A stretch of DNA of 64,000 nt, taken from positions 1,736,001 through 1,800,000 of the forward strand of contig JAPEIS010000009.1 of NCBI GenBank assembly GCA_029531795.1. Direction: 5' to 3'. Below the pieces are notes generated by a model, which saw nothing but the letters and a program-made list of their open reading frames with translations, made no database searches and was not told the origin of the DNA. Within the stretch, counting starts at the first letter, position 1. Each line of letters starts with the position of its first letter. Below are positions 48,150 to 59,969 of the stretch, one piece after another. The translations under genes and the position numbers were made by a program. This DNA comes from Sclerotinia nivalis (taxonomy: Eukaryota; Ascomycota; Leotiomycetes; Helotiales; Sclerotiniaceae).

Positions 48150-49086
48150 GTTTGTATTTTTACGGATGTAAGATATCATATAAGATCGGGTTTCTTAATT
48201 GTTGAGTGGTGTGAAAGTTTTATAAGTAGAATGGGATTTAGTGATTCGGTATAAGATATCCGAGAATGTATAAGGTTTTTGAATTAGAATTATATCAATA
48301 TAAGAATCATTGGTTAAGGAAAGTGTTAATTTATATAAAGTAGTGTTTTTAGCTATATTAATTTGTAAAATGGTTAATGGTTTAGAAGATAATCTAGGAT
48401 TATATATTAAAAGGAATCGGGAGAGGAGGAACTTTTAATGTAATGAAATGATTAGAAAGATTAAAAGGGGGTAGTATCAATGAAGATAATATCGAAGGAA
48501 TTCGGATTGGAGTTGAAGGAGTAATAGGTTTTTCTATAGGGGAATCGGTTTTTGGGGTTCGAGAGTATTTTGTATTAGTATAAGTTCTAGCCCTAGCTTC
48601 TTTTGAGGTTTTTTGGATAGTTTGTTTTTCCGATTTGCTTTTGGGGTTTTTGTTAGTAAGACAAAAGGGGTAATATAGATTGTTTGTAGGATGGGGGTTT
48701 TTATAGTATAGATATTTCGTTGGGCAAGTATGAATTGTATTGTATTAGGTTGAATGATTTTTTTTTGTATATTCGGTTGTACTATAGATTCGGTATTTTT
48801 CTGGATGAGAGTAAATTCGAGTATTGTATTATTGAAAGTATCGAGTGTATTGGATTATCTTGGGTTTGAAGATGATTTGGGAAATGTTAATTGTAGTTTC
48901 TAGAATCCGAAAGTTCTTGGGAAGGATTATATATTGTAAAGTTGGGAAACTCAAAAACCAAGTAGAATTATATAATCCGGATTTTTTGCTTTATATAGAT
49001 TCAATTGTTTGGATCGCTTATTGTTCTGTATTATTGTGAATAGTATCGAGTATAGTTTTCGATTTGATTAAAATGATGATCAATTG

Positions 49087-49575
49087 TTATAAGTCTTTCA
49101 GAGTTGTGATGGTTTGTGGAATGTAATTCAATCGATAGGTAATCCATGATTGTTGTTGTTCGATTTTGTAGGTTTCGAATACTTTTTCGATTATATTTGA
49201 AAGGTTTTCTAAAGCTATTAAGTTCGCTAAAGAGTTTATATATAATGCAAATCTAGTATTTATTGTTTGGATTTCTTTTAGAAGTTTAGTATCGTTTTTT
49301 AATTGTTCTTTCAATGTATTAAGTACAACAAAAAAACTAGCTTTTCGAATTGGATAATCGAATCCAATTCGAATAAAAAAGCGAGTATCAGTTTTGTATA
49401 AGATTTGAGATTGAGTTTTGGGTTGAGATTCGATTCGGTTATTAGTTTTTGGATTTGTAGATTGTATAATTGATGGTAAAGGAATCGTAGTCTTTTGAGT
49501 ATAGATGGAATCCTTGAGATATTGGATTGTAAAAAGAGCTTTTATAGGTTTAGCAATTTCAGATGCGAATATCAA
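49087..49575 (-). pseudogene. LINE 1 ORF1 fragment
   Basis: A 162-codon fragment matching the intact ORF1 of LINE 4, with blocks such as SQILYKTDTRFFIRIG, LLKEIQTINTRFALYINSL and NIIEKVFETYKIEQQQSWI. Substitutions relative to LINE 4 are mostly of the C-to-T or G-to-A kind. The frame is broken on both sides. Confidence 0.8.
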
Positions 49576-50017
49576 TTGAGAGGTTTGTATATCAAGGTTA
49601 AGGAGATTGGTAGAAGTTTTGATAGAAGGTTTGGTAGATCAAAAAGAATAAGATTTATTGATAAATGTATTGAAATGTTTGTTTACTGTAAAAGAGATAT
49701 CGGTATATAACGCAATCAAGGGTTTTCGAAATCAAGCAGGGAGAACCCGAACTACTTCGGTATTGAGATAATCGTTCTATAGCAAAGCGATGGAGCTAAA
49801 AATCTATTGATCTTCATTTGCTCTATTAATAGCAGTATTGATTGTATTAATGAGAACTTGGGAAAAAGAGGGGGTCGAGGGAGCGGGAGGTATAGTGGCG
49901 GAAACGCGTCTGTACAGCGCCTGCCGGGGCTGAAAAGTTTCGTTTTTAAATCCTATAGATGATAAGGTGGTCGTAGTGTGTGTGTGTGTTTGTATTATTA
50001 TTTAACGGCCGGAGGCC

Positions 50018-50084
50018 GGGGACGAAGTCCCCTTTCTCGTTGCATACCCTATTGGGTCAAAGGCCGCCAGGGAGTTACTCCTGG
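50018..50084 (-). other. Structured 3' UTR hairpin cluster of LINE 2
   Basis: Inverted repeats at 50018-50032 (GGGGAC, GAA, GTCCCC), 50047-50056 (CCC...GGG around TATT) and 50067-50084 (CCAGG...CCTGG). Their order and the GAA loop match LINE 1 and LINE 3, while the first stem is different on both sides, so pairing is preserved by compensatory change. Confidence 0.7.
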
Positions 50085-50350
50085 GCTATGAATAGCTATA
50101 TATATATAACTATATCTAAGAATTGAATAATTTGTAGGCGTATTTCCATAACTACCGTGATCTTGTTTTTACTTTGTGATTCCTTAAAGGGATTACGTAA
50201 TATTATCAAATCTACCAAACTGCAACTGATCCACCCTCGACCCCGTGACTTTCCTAATACAATCGTTTATCCAAAAAAAAAAAAATATATATTTTTTTTT
50301 TTTTTTTTTAACAAAAGAAAATACAAAGGAAAAATTTCATTATTATTAAT

Positions 50351-50782
50351 TTATTCATCTTCAAGGGTATTGTTATCCCTTGGAGGGGATATGAGATTTG
50401 ATATCGAAGTAAATTCCAGAGAGAAATATCGGGGGCATATATCGATAAAGAAATTAATTCTATTTATCCATTCTGTTAATTTTCTAACTCCTTTGTAGAT
50501 GCCGCAAAGATATAGGAGGAGGGTCTCAGGTTTGCCTTTCGGACGAAGGTATTTTCTTTTAGCAATGTTGTAGAAGAAGAAATGCAAAGGGGTTTTGTAT
50601 ATATTGTATTTATAAAGGATATATATATCTTGATAATGGAATCGTTTATAATAGATAGCGAAATCCTTGTGCTCTAATCGGATAGCTATCAAATATCCTA
50701 GGAAATTTTTAGGTAAGGTAAATTCTTTGGGGAATTTCGGTAACGAATGGATCTCCAAAGCTTTATAGGATAAAAGGATCAT
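50351..50782 (-). pseudogene. LINE 2 ORF2 C-terminal domain fragment
   Basis: A 143-codon frame with FLGYLIAIRLEHKDFAIYY, PLHFFFYNIAKRKYLRPKG and TEWINRINFFIDICPRYF. It is homologous by eye to the C-terminal domain fragments of LINES 1 and 3 but diverged in sequence. Confidence 0.75.
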
Positions 50783-53700
50783 TGTCGATTATAATTTATC
50801 AATAGCTTTTTATTATGAATCTTTGGTTTCTCTTTTGAGTTTTGCATACAAGAAGTCTGATTCGGGTTATTCAAGGGCGGCTTTTGTTTTTGCTATTTTG
50901 TCGGTTGTTTCATTCCTTGTTACGTTTTTGTGCCTTGGGATCTATCGGATGCGGATTGTACTATACCTCCAGTTTGATGCCAGTCTTCGGAAGGATATAA
51001 AAGTTTCCTGTAAGGAATCTATAGAACTCGAAAGAAGCCGTACTGCTACTTCAATATTATCAAGACAGATCCAGATGTTCGAGGCCATTCTGGCTTCTGG
51101 TAAAACGATTGTAGTTTTAAAACCTTTAAATACCGCTTCAGCTTTTGTATTATACACTTCCTTATGTTTGTCTATTGCGAAGTTAATTTCGCAGAGTTTG
51201 TATTCATCCAGATATCCGACAACATTGCATTCTGTATTTCCATTCGTTTGTTTCGATTCGTCAATGAAAACTACAATGTTATCTTGTAAGAGCAGGTTAT
51301 AGAATTCGTTGAAATCGTTCGCAGCATTCCCTTTGTTTCAGCTGTTGGAGCTATTTATATAATTCAGGATTTGTTCCCTTGATTTAGTTTCTAATCATTT
51401 CGGTGCTGTTAAAGGATTGATCTGTTCTGATAATAAAAGGAACAGTATTCTTCTGGTATATCGGGTTTTGAATGTATCACAGTCTTTTTGTATTCAATCT
51501 ACTCTTTATATTAAAAGGTGATAAGGATCGAATCTCTTTGTTCTAACCATTGTTACTGTAACGATACTATCGAGTTCGATCTCAAAAGATTTGAGTCCTG
51601 ATTCTCGGTAGAGAATGATTATATTTATTGTTTTCCAAATTGGCAGAATTGTTTTAGCACATTCCAGAGTTATTTTAATTAGGACATTGATATAAATATC
51701 TACTCCATTATTTATTCTATATTCTTTTTCAGGATGTATTCTTCTCGGCTATCAGATTTCCGTTTTGTAGTATACCTTTTTGAGTACACATATTTCGATC
51801 GCTTGTCGAAGTAAATTGGCTGGGATATTCCTTATTGAGTTGTCTAAAGATTTGAGAGTTTTGGTAATTACTATTGTCTTCGTTACGAGTTCTTTTATAT
51901 ACTATTTGAAGGAAAGTTTCTTATCGAATAGGATTCTGAATTATTTAAGGTATAATCTCTCATTATTTAATTCTTTGATTGTAAAATCCTTTATTAAAAT
52001 CATCGAAATTGTATTTGGGTTTTAGTTCGTTCTTTATTTCGAGAAATAGATCAATTCGGATTTGCCTGAATCGAAGATGATTTTTTCCAAGATATTCTAA
52101 GAGAGGATTTCGTTGATTATGGAGGTAAGATATTTAGTATTGTCGGACAGGGAGTTTGAAGCTGTTATAATGGCAACGTTGTCTGCATATCCGAATTTGA
52201 TCGTGTTCTTTCCTATTCTGAAGATCGGGGCAATGTATAATATGAAGAGAATTGGCGAAATAGGGGATCCTTAGGGGAACCCATAATCAATTTCCGTTTT
52301 TGGATCGATGATTCTGTTCAGTTGAACCTATACAGATCTTTTTGTGATAAAGGAGATTAGCTATTTGATTAGATTATATAGTTATCCTTGTTTGTATAAT
52401 CTATGTATAAATCGGTCTGGGAGGATTGTATCAAAAACTTTTTTGATATTTAGTATCAGTAAAGAAGTTGATTCATTTATATTAAAGGATTGTTCAATGT
52501 TATAAATAAAATATATCATTAGATCAATTGTTGATTTCAAGAGGAGGACTTTAAATTGGTATATAGTTATAATCTTGTAGGTGATCGATATCCAGGATAT
52601 CTATCTGGTAACCAACTATTCTAATCCCTTATCTAATACTGATAAAAAAGCGATGGGTCTATACGATTTTGGGGTTGATAGGTTTGCCTTGTTGGGCTTG
52701 GGTATGATAATTAGAATCGCATTCCGAAAGAGTTTTGGATGATAATCGATATCTAGATAACTGTAAAATAATATAATGATATATGATTCAATAAGTGATT
52801 AGACTTTCTTTAGTATCGTTATTAAAAGCTCGTCTGTCTTTAGGGTTGTATTCTCTACTTTGAGGATGGCATCCTGTATTAAAGAATTGTTAATAATCGG
52901 GAGGGGTAGGGAAATAGATGAAATTGTAAAACAATCGATGAGAATGTTTTCTACTTTAGTTGTTCTTTTTAGAAGATTGTTGATCAGGATTTTTTGTTTG
53001 GTTAAGATAATTGTTGTTGGTGGCGAGTTGGGTGTTAAAGGGTTCTTCAAAGGGGGTAAATGGAAGAATCCTGTAATCCTATGCTATTTAGTCATTGCAA
53101 AAACGTCTTTGGTTTGTTATACCTAATTCATTTTTGTACGATAGAAAGATCTCTATATTTTCCTGATCGTTTTTCTAAATTCGCTTTTATTTGATAATTG
53201 ATAATAGTACTGAATGTAAGTATTGTTGTATTCAGTATTCCATCATAATTATTCTTTGTTTTAATCTATTGTTCTTTTAATTGTTTCATTATAAGCACTG
53301 TGGATTACCGATATCAGATTTTCAGTATACAAATTGAGATCCTGTTCATTTCTTGGGGTCTTTTTGATTATAATCAGATTTGTTTTCAAAAGAAGTTTGA
53401 AAAAAATAGAATCTAGGTTTTTGAATTTTAACTGTTCTGTAGTGTATTGTTATTCTGTTTTCTAGGGGATTTCGGTTATGAATGGGAAATGATCCGATAT
53501 AATATCCAAATGAATTGCTATTTTTGTATTGAATTCTATTTGAGTTAGTATATTAGAATCGAAAGCTAAATCTAGGATATTGCCAGTTGTATATGTAGAT
53601 TTGTCAATCTCAGATGAGAAGATCAATTATAAACTGTTCAATCAATTAATAAAGGAAAAGGCTCCTGGAAAGTAAATACCTTTATAAAAAGATTGTTAAA

Positions 53701-55472
53701 AAGAATGTAATAAATTAAAATCTCTATACAGGAATATATTTCCTATAAAGAAAGTATTTGAAATATTTATAAGAATTTGAATAATTAATTGTACCCAAAT
53801 TGAAATTCCACAAAGAGAGTTATATATATTAATAATATTGATTTTATAATTGGATTTGTCTTCCAATTAAAAGAAAAGTATATTCGAAAGGGAGTATAGG
53901 TCTTTGATAGGGGATTTGATTTGAATAATGGGAATGCCTAATTCTTTACGAATATATGAGATCATTTTAGGATATCCACTTTCTTTTCAATTGTCTATAG
54001 GAAAATAGCATTGATATATTGAATACCATTTGGTTAATCAACGGGAAAAGTTTTATAATATATATAATTCCTATATAAGGATAATATCGATATTTTCATT
54101 ATATACTATTGAAAGTACTATTTCGTATACAATTGTATTTCTATCTGTATTAATTTGAAAAATAGAAAGATATTGTTTATTTATTATTGTATGAATTAAA
54201 GAATTCAATTGCCTCTAAAGTAGCAAATCTAGTAAAGCAAATTGTGGATGGAAGTACTCTCAAAGAGGGTTATAGAAAAGGGGTGTAAGATCTAGGGGGA
54301 ATAGGTTCTTTTGTTGTAATGTTTATATTGTTGATTGGTTTAGAGATTGTTACTGTTTTTGGTATTGAAATATATCCAGTTTTGTTTTGGGTATTGTTTA
54401 TAGCAAGGTTTGTTGTTTTTCTGATTTCACTTTTTTGCTCTTTAATGAAGCTTTTCCTTTAATTGGTATAGAAAGAGTATTTTTTGTTATTTACTGTGTA
54501 TAGATCGTAACAATATAAGCAATAGAATGGGCAGGCATATTTGCTTTATATATCGCATCTATTCGAATATTCGTATTCCTTGTGGTCTGTAGTGCTGCAA
54601 AGGTGGTATTTGTTGGTTTTGGTATAGCTTTTTTCATTGTACCAATTCCAGTATTTGCTGTATTGGATGATCTTGTACTTTCGGATCATTGGTTGGGCAG
54701 TGGTTATATATCCGAAAATATATAAGATTTTCGAGATTTGTTTCATTTTGGTGTTGTGTAGAAAATTAACGAATCAATCGTAGATCGAATTGGATTCGTC
54801 TGCTTTGTTGTTTGATGTTTCTGCAATTGAAAATGGAGTGATATATATTAGTTCCTTAATGGTTATGGATAGTATTTCTAATATCATATCGCTGATTGTG
54901 TATTGGTTGTTTTCGAAGTATTCAATTCGTTTGGGGATGTTAAAGATCCGGTAAGAGAATTATTGTATATTTCGTTCTATTTGTACTTTCCCAACCGGAG
55001 AGTCAAAGTAGGTACAGATAATCTGTATTTGTGATTCCAGTATATTGATAGAATCTGATTTGTAGGGGCAGAATACAAATCCTGATTTTGTATATTGTAT
55101 TTCTTTAAAAGCTGTATTATATACTCCTAATTGATTCTTGAGGCTAATGTAAATAGTGTAAATATATATATCCTTTATTGGATAGTTGGATGGGAATCGA
55201 ATGAAGAGTCTATTATCCTCGTTGTTTCTTCGAATGTTCTTGTCTTTTGTAATTAAAGACTTGTCCTTGGGTTTTTCCGTTTTGTTTGATACAGAAGTTA
55301 TAGTCTTTGTATATATAGTTTTAATATTGATCTGGGAGGGCTAAGGAGTGGGGAAGGGGGTTCTAGTAGTTGTGAATCTCGCGGGTATCGTATCAAAGAT
55401 AAATGCTTAAAAGTGGCTCGTTGCCATAGATGCGAATTCGTCGTTGAGTTTACCTAAGGCCTCTTTTAAATG

Positions 55473-55628
55473 TTAAGGGAGGTTATAATTATTGATACAA
55501 TATTGGTTCAGGAATTTGGCAACTGGATCGAAGAGGGATTGCCCTTCAAACACTCTAATAGAAACTACTACAATAGATTCCGTCAAAGCCTTCTGAAGAA
55601 ATCCTTCGGGGGTGATAGGTGATGCCAT
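55473..55628 (-). pseudogene. LINE 2 ORF1 N-terminal fragment
   Basis: Starts at the ATG at 55628 and runs 51 codons (MASPITPEGFLQKALTES ... SLFDPVAKFLNQY) before a stop at 55473. Its position just inside the 5' end of LINE 2 identifies it as the start of ORF1. An A-rich run precedes the ATG. Confidence 0.6.
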
Positions 55629-55810
55629 AAATAATGATTTTTTTTTTTTGATTTTATTGCAATACCCGGGGGGCAACGTTGTTTTGTAATGTAAAGTATG
55701 AAATAAACAATATAGTTGTAATCGATTTCTCTTCTGATGAAGAGATGTCGAAAAAGGTGTATAGGTTGTGATCGTAGTGTGTGTGTGTGTGTATGTGATA
55801 TTTTTCGTCC

Positions 55811-55883
55811 GAGGCTCTGTGCGAAGCACAGGCCTCAAATTCCCAATTGGGACAAAGGACGCCAGAGGAGGAAGGCCCCTAGG
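55811..55883 (-). other. Structured 3' UTR hairpin cluster of LINE 3
   Basis: The same three inverted repeats as LINE 1: 55811-55836, a central CCCAATTGGG, and 55862-55883. The last stem carries changes (CCAGAGG against CCCCTAGG) that look like RIP damage. The first two stems are intact. Confidence 0.65.
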
Positions 55884-56237
55884 TTTCTAATTAACTAATC
55901 TAAATTTACTAATATTATATATACTAAATGCTTCAGCAGGGTTTATATAATTGTTATTACGTATTGAGTTAATTCTTTGGGTAGATATTTCAGTTGTCCT
56001 TTATAATACAATTAGATCTCTCGATTTCTGATTTCCTTTCCTTCGTTATTGTAATCGAGCTTTTTAATATGATTTTATCAATATAAAAATTTTTTTTTTT
56101 TTTTTAAAGTTTATACAAATTCAATCTTTCCGAATCAAAACCCAATGCCTTATATAAAGAAAATCCAAAAATAATATAAAATAAAAATAAAAAATAAAAA
56201 TCAAAGCAATCCTTTAATTAATAAGTTATATAAGAAA

Positions 56238-56789
56238 TCAAGGATATATATTCTGATAGAACCTTGTAGATTTAAACCAAATTGTTAATTTCGCTATTCC
56301 TTCCATGTTTTCCAAAAGATAGGGGATGGCTTTAAATAATGATAACTTTGAAAGGGTTTTTTGAGCATTTCCAATTTTACAAAAGTAAAAATGAAGAGAG
56401 GATTTTCTTTTCTTATATGAGTATAATATATAAACATCTTCATAATTGAAACGATTGTAATACACTGCGAAATCGTTGTATTGAGATCTGGCTGTTAGAA
56501 TATATCTTAGTATTGTTCGATCAAAAAAGAATATAATCGATTTGTTGTTGTAAGTTATAAAAAAATCATTGTAGCTTTGTAGTACTGTGGTTATCCATAA
56601 TTTAGCTTTTGTTGATTTGATATTCGTTTTAGCGATTCTTTTTAAGGAGACAAGAGTACAGATAGGATCAAATGAAAATAGGAAAATTGCTCTCTCTTTA
56701 GTTGCTTTATTCGTTGTTTCGTTTCCGGGGATATCCAAATGCCCAGGAACCCATCGAATTCGAATTGAGCCAGGGCAAGTATATGGCAA
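56238..56789 (-). pseudogene. LINE 3 ORF2 C-terminal fragment (RNase H end and terminal domain)
   Basis: A 183-codon frame beginning MPYTCPGSIRIRWVPGHLDI-like text, the RNase H signature around WVPGH, and then NETTNKATKERA. It continues into RTILRYILTARSQYNDFAVY and HFYFCKIGNAQKT. This shows that ORF2 carries an RNase H domain before the terminal domain. Confidence 0.8.
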
Positions 56790-58196
56790 ACGGGGTCTGA
56801 AAGATCAAACTGTAGTTAGTTTGCAGAATTCTTCGAATATAGATTGAAATGATTCAATAGAATGAGAGTCTAATCGTATAACAACCTTTAGATTATTCAA
56901 GAAAACCCAAAGGTTCGTAATGAACCTAACTGAGAGTAACTGTATTGTTGTTTAAGCACCTTTCAAAACTACAGCTGCTTCGGTATCGAAGATTTCAGTA
57001 TTACAGTCTAATAAGAAAGCCTATCGATCTATTTACAGATTGTATTGATAAATCATTGATTTACTTTCTATAATACTATCCAGAGCTTCGCTTTTCGAAT
57101 CATCAAAGAAGACTAACAAATCACTTTTTGGAATCGTAGATATAAACCTTTCGAAATCCTTAGCTGCTCGTTCTTTCGAACGATCGAAAGGGCTATCGAT
57201 TCGGGTTTTTGTGATAATATACGATTCTTTGTTTTTTCAAAAGGGAAGAGCAATTGGATTGATATATTCAGCTTTTAGAAGAACTAGGATAATTCTTGAG
57301 AACCTTGATTCAACAATTCTAACCCCAGCTTTAGCTAGGATATTTTTGGTTCGAATTCGAAGGGGATGTTTAAGGTCTAACTGAACCGTTCGAACAACGA
57401 AGCTCTAAGATATCAAATTTAGCTCAATCTCAAAAGGCATTAGATTTGATTCCTTGTATAAAACAACAGTATTAGTTATACAGAATATAAAGAGGATTGT
57501 TTGAGCGTTAATTAGTACAATCTTATTCAAAAACTTCAAATGTCCATCCACTTGATTCGAGATTGTGAAGTTTAGACTTCGTTTTCTAGTTCGGCTAAAC
57601 CATTAGGTTTCAATTGCAAAGTAGCATTTCTTCAGAACATAGATTGTAATCGCTTTTTGAAGCAAAATTGATAGGATACCTCGAATTGTTCTTTCAAGCA
57701 AATACAATGCATTTATAATTGTAAGAGTTTTAGCTAAAAGGATCTAGATATAAAATTTGAAATTCAGTTCCCTATCGAAGTAAATCTTTAACTATTTCAA
57801 TGGGTCTGGTTTCTTCATTATTGAAAGATTTTCTGTATAGATAATGAAGCTTTCGATACCTTTCCTAAAGCCTTTGAAGAAGTAAATCAATTCAGACTTT
57901 ATAAGATCGAAAGTGATCCCTTTAGATTTATCCCAATCTAAAGCTTCCAGCATTTCGGATTGTAGTTGATTACAATTAGATTGTAAGCTTGAAGAAAAAG
58001 CTACTAGTACAATATCGTTTGTATATTTAAATCTTCGAGTAAAATTGTTTAACCAAAATAAAGAGATTATATAAAATATAAAAAGAATAAACGAAATTGG
58101 GGAATTTTATAGTAAACTATATTCAATACTAGTATTGGACTCTGTTTCGTTATCAAATTGAATACAAATTGTTCGATTTGTAGAGAACGATTATAT

Positions 58197-58631
58197 CTAT
58201 CGAATTAGGTTATCAGGCCATCTTTGTTCTTTGAGTCGGTGGATCAAACGTTTTGGGAGAACAGCATCAAAAGTATTTTTGATATCTATAGTTAATAAGG
58301 TAGCTTTAGAATCTGAATTCAAAGTTATTTCCAAATTATGTATAAGGCAAGTTGTGAGATCGATTAATAAATATAAAGGAAGCGCTCTGAATTGTTGTTT
58401 GATTAGTATTTTGAAGATTATAGTAATCCAGGATATCTTCTTTGTAATCAAATGTTCGAAACCTTTTTTTAATATTGAGAGTAGGGCTATTGGTCTATAG
58501 GATCTAAGGCTTGTACGATTTGATTTGTTCGGTTTCGGGACGATAGCTACAATCGTTGATCGGAAGTATTTAGGGTAATAACCTATTTCGAGATATTTTT
58601 GAAAGAGTTGTAAAATATATGATTCGATCAA
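58197..58631 (-). pseudogene. LINE 3 ORF2 reverse transcriptase fragment
   Basis: A 144-codon frame with IVAIVPKPNKSNRTSLRSYR, PIALLSILKKGFEHLI and LTIDIKNTFDAVLPKRL. These are the fingers and first palm motifs of a LINE reverse transcriptase. The second aspartate motif lies further along in another broken segment. Confidence 0.85.
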
Positions 58632-59078
58632 TAGCTATACTAATTGTAGGATTTTGATAGGGATCTCGTCTATTCCTGAAGCTGTATTATCTATACAAAG
58701 AATAGCAGTTTGAATATCCTGAATTGTAATAACAGAAAAGGCAATTGAACGAATGAAAGTTGAAGATGAATCAAATGGGATATCGTTAATTTCAGTTGTA
58801 TTGGTTAACAGATTATTGATGAATAGATCTCTTTTAGTTTGAATTATTATAGCAAAAGAATGATCTAAAGGATCTACTAAAGGAAGAATTCGATATATTC
58901 CAACTGATTAATACTATTTTGTTATTTTAAAAACATCTTTTATTTCCTTAACTGAATCAAACTTAGAAAGCCAGAATTCCTTTTTCGCTTTTTTAACAAC
59001 CTTTCGAAGATTTTGTTTTGATTTTGAAGAATTATTTGTTCGGTTTTCTTGAATAACTGTCCGGTAGGCCTCGTTCCA

Positions 59079-59969
59079 CTATGGTTGATCTGTGTTTCGG
59101 CCGAATGATTTTTGAGCTGATCCTGTATATACAGATTGTAGAGTTTGAATGATATCTAAAACTAATTTATCAAGATTTATAACTATATTCAGAGCTAGTA
59201 GATTTAAATTCAATAGATTCTCTATTAATAAAATAAAGAAGAGTTTTTTGTTTAATATATTAATTCGGAGTTTTTGGATCGGATTTTGAAACCTTGTATT
59301 CCAATTCAAAGTTGTCAATAAGAATCGGTGATCGGAAATTGTATCCAAATGCGGTGCAGAAGCTGTATTAGCTGTATATGGTCCTGAAAGGAAAGCTAGA
59401 TCGAGAACGTTGTCCAAATTGTAGGTAGATTTATCGATTGTAGAAAGAAAGTTGAAAGAATTTGTATTTAGCCAGATTGTAAAAGATTTTGCAGAACTTG
59501 AATGTGAAGAACAAAAGGGATTCCATCTCGAATGATGGAGGTTTAGATCCTCTATAAGGAGTGTAGAATTTAAAATATTCGAAGGTAAATCAAAGAGAGT
59601 TTGTATTGTTTGGTTTTCATTTATACAATTTCTAAAAGCATTATAAATATTAATGATTATAAGAATAGAACTAGTTAAAAATTGAATTTGTAAAAATAAT
59701 AAATCCCGGGAGGATACAAATCGGAGTTGAGTAATTCGAATACTTGTATTTTTATAAGTATAAGATATTATATGAAACCGGGTTTCCCAATTATCGAATG
59801 ATATAAAAGTTTTATAAATAGGATGGGATTTAATGATTCGATATAAGATATCCGAGAATGTATAAGGTTTTTGAATCAGAATTATATCAATACAAAAATC
59901 ATTAGCTAAGGAAAGTGCTAATTTATATAAAATAGTGTTTTTAGTTATATTAATTTGTAAAATGGTCAA
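59079..59969 (-). pseudogene. LINE 3 ORF2 apurinic-type endonuclease fragment
   Basis: A 296-codon frame with an N-terminal ILQINITKN, IDIILIQKPYTFSD (family E to K), DLNLHHSRWNPF and later SDHRFLL-like text. These are landmarks of the exonuclease-endonuclease-phosphatase fold that nicks target DNA in LINEs. The expected glutamate of the QEP motif is lysine here, a G-to-A change that would inactivate it. Confidence 0.85.

Larger units (their letters stand above)
43670..49966 (-). mobile_element. Tad1-like non-LTR retrotransposon (LINE 1), full length but RIP-inactivated
   Basis: On the minus strand the 5' end is at about 49966 and the 3' end at 43670. After removing two insertions with their target duplications (44047-44259 and 47865-48149) it is about 5.8 kb, the same as its neighbours. 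The 5' end matches the plus-strand copy at 61925 (CTTATCATCTATAGG). ORF1 remnants lie at 49087-49575. The ORF2 reverse transcriptase is at 45910-46452 (TLLIMDIKDAFDAVLLGRL, then GYTDDIALVA) and the conserved C-terminal domain at 44395-44652 (RTILGYILAAKSQHNDFAAY, HFYFCKIG). Stops and shifts are numerous. The 3' UTR has three inverted repeats and ends in a (CA)n tract plus CTACGACCAC. It is the left member of a three-element tandem. Confidence 0.85.
49967..55767 (-). mobile_element. Tad1-like non-LTR retrotransposon (LINE 2), diverged subfamily, RIP-inactivated
   Basis: It lies between LINE 3's tail (55768) and LINE 1's 5' end (49966) with no spacer, and is about 5.8 kb. The 5' UTR runs 55767-55629, then ORF1 starts at 55628 (MASPITPEGFLQKALTES) and is soon broken. 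The reverse transcriptase box at 52178-52189 reads YADN, losing a catalytic aspartate. The C-terminal domain is at 50351-50782 (FLGYLIAIRLEHKDFAIYY, PLHFFFYNIAKRKYLRP). Its sequence is clearly different from LINES 1, 3 and 4, and the 3' UTR stems differ too, so it is a separate subfamily. The 3' end is a (CA)n tract plus CTACGACCAC. Confidence 0.8.

Noticed and set aside
50823..51302. Plus-strand 159-codon frame in LINE 2
   Set aside because: It is antisense to the RNase H-type region of LINE 2 ORF2; the element reads on the minus strand.
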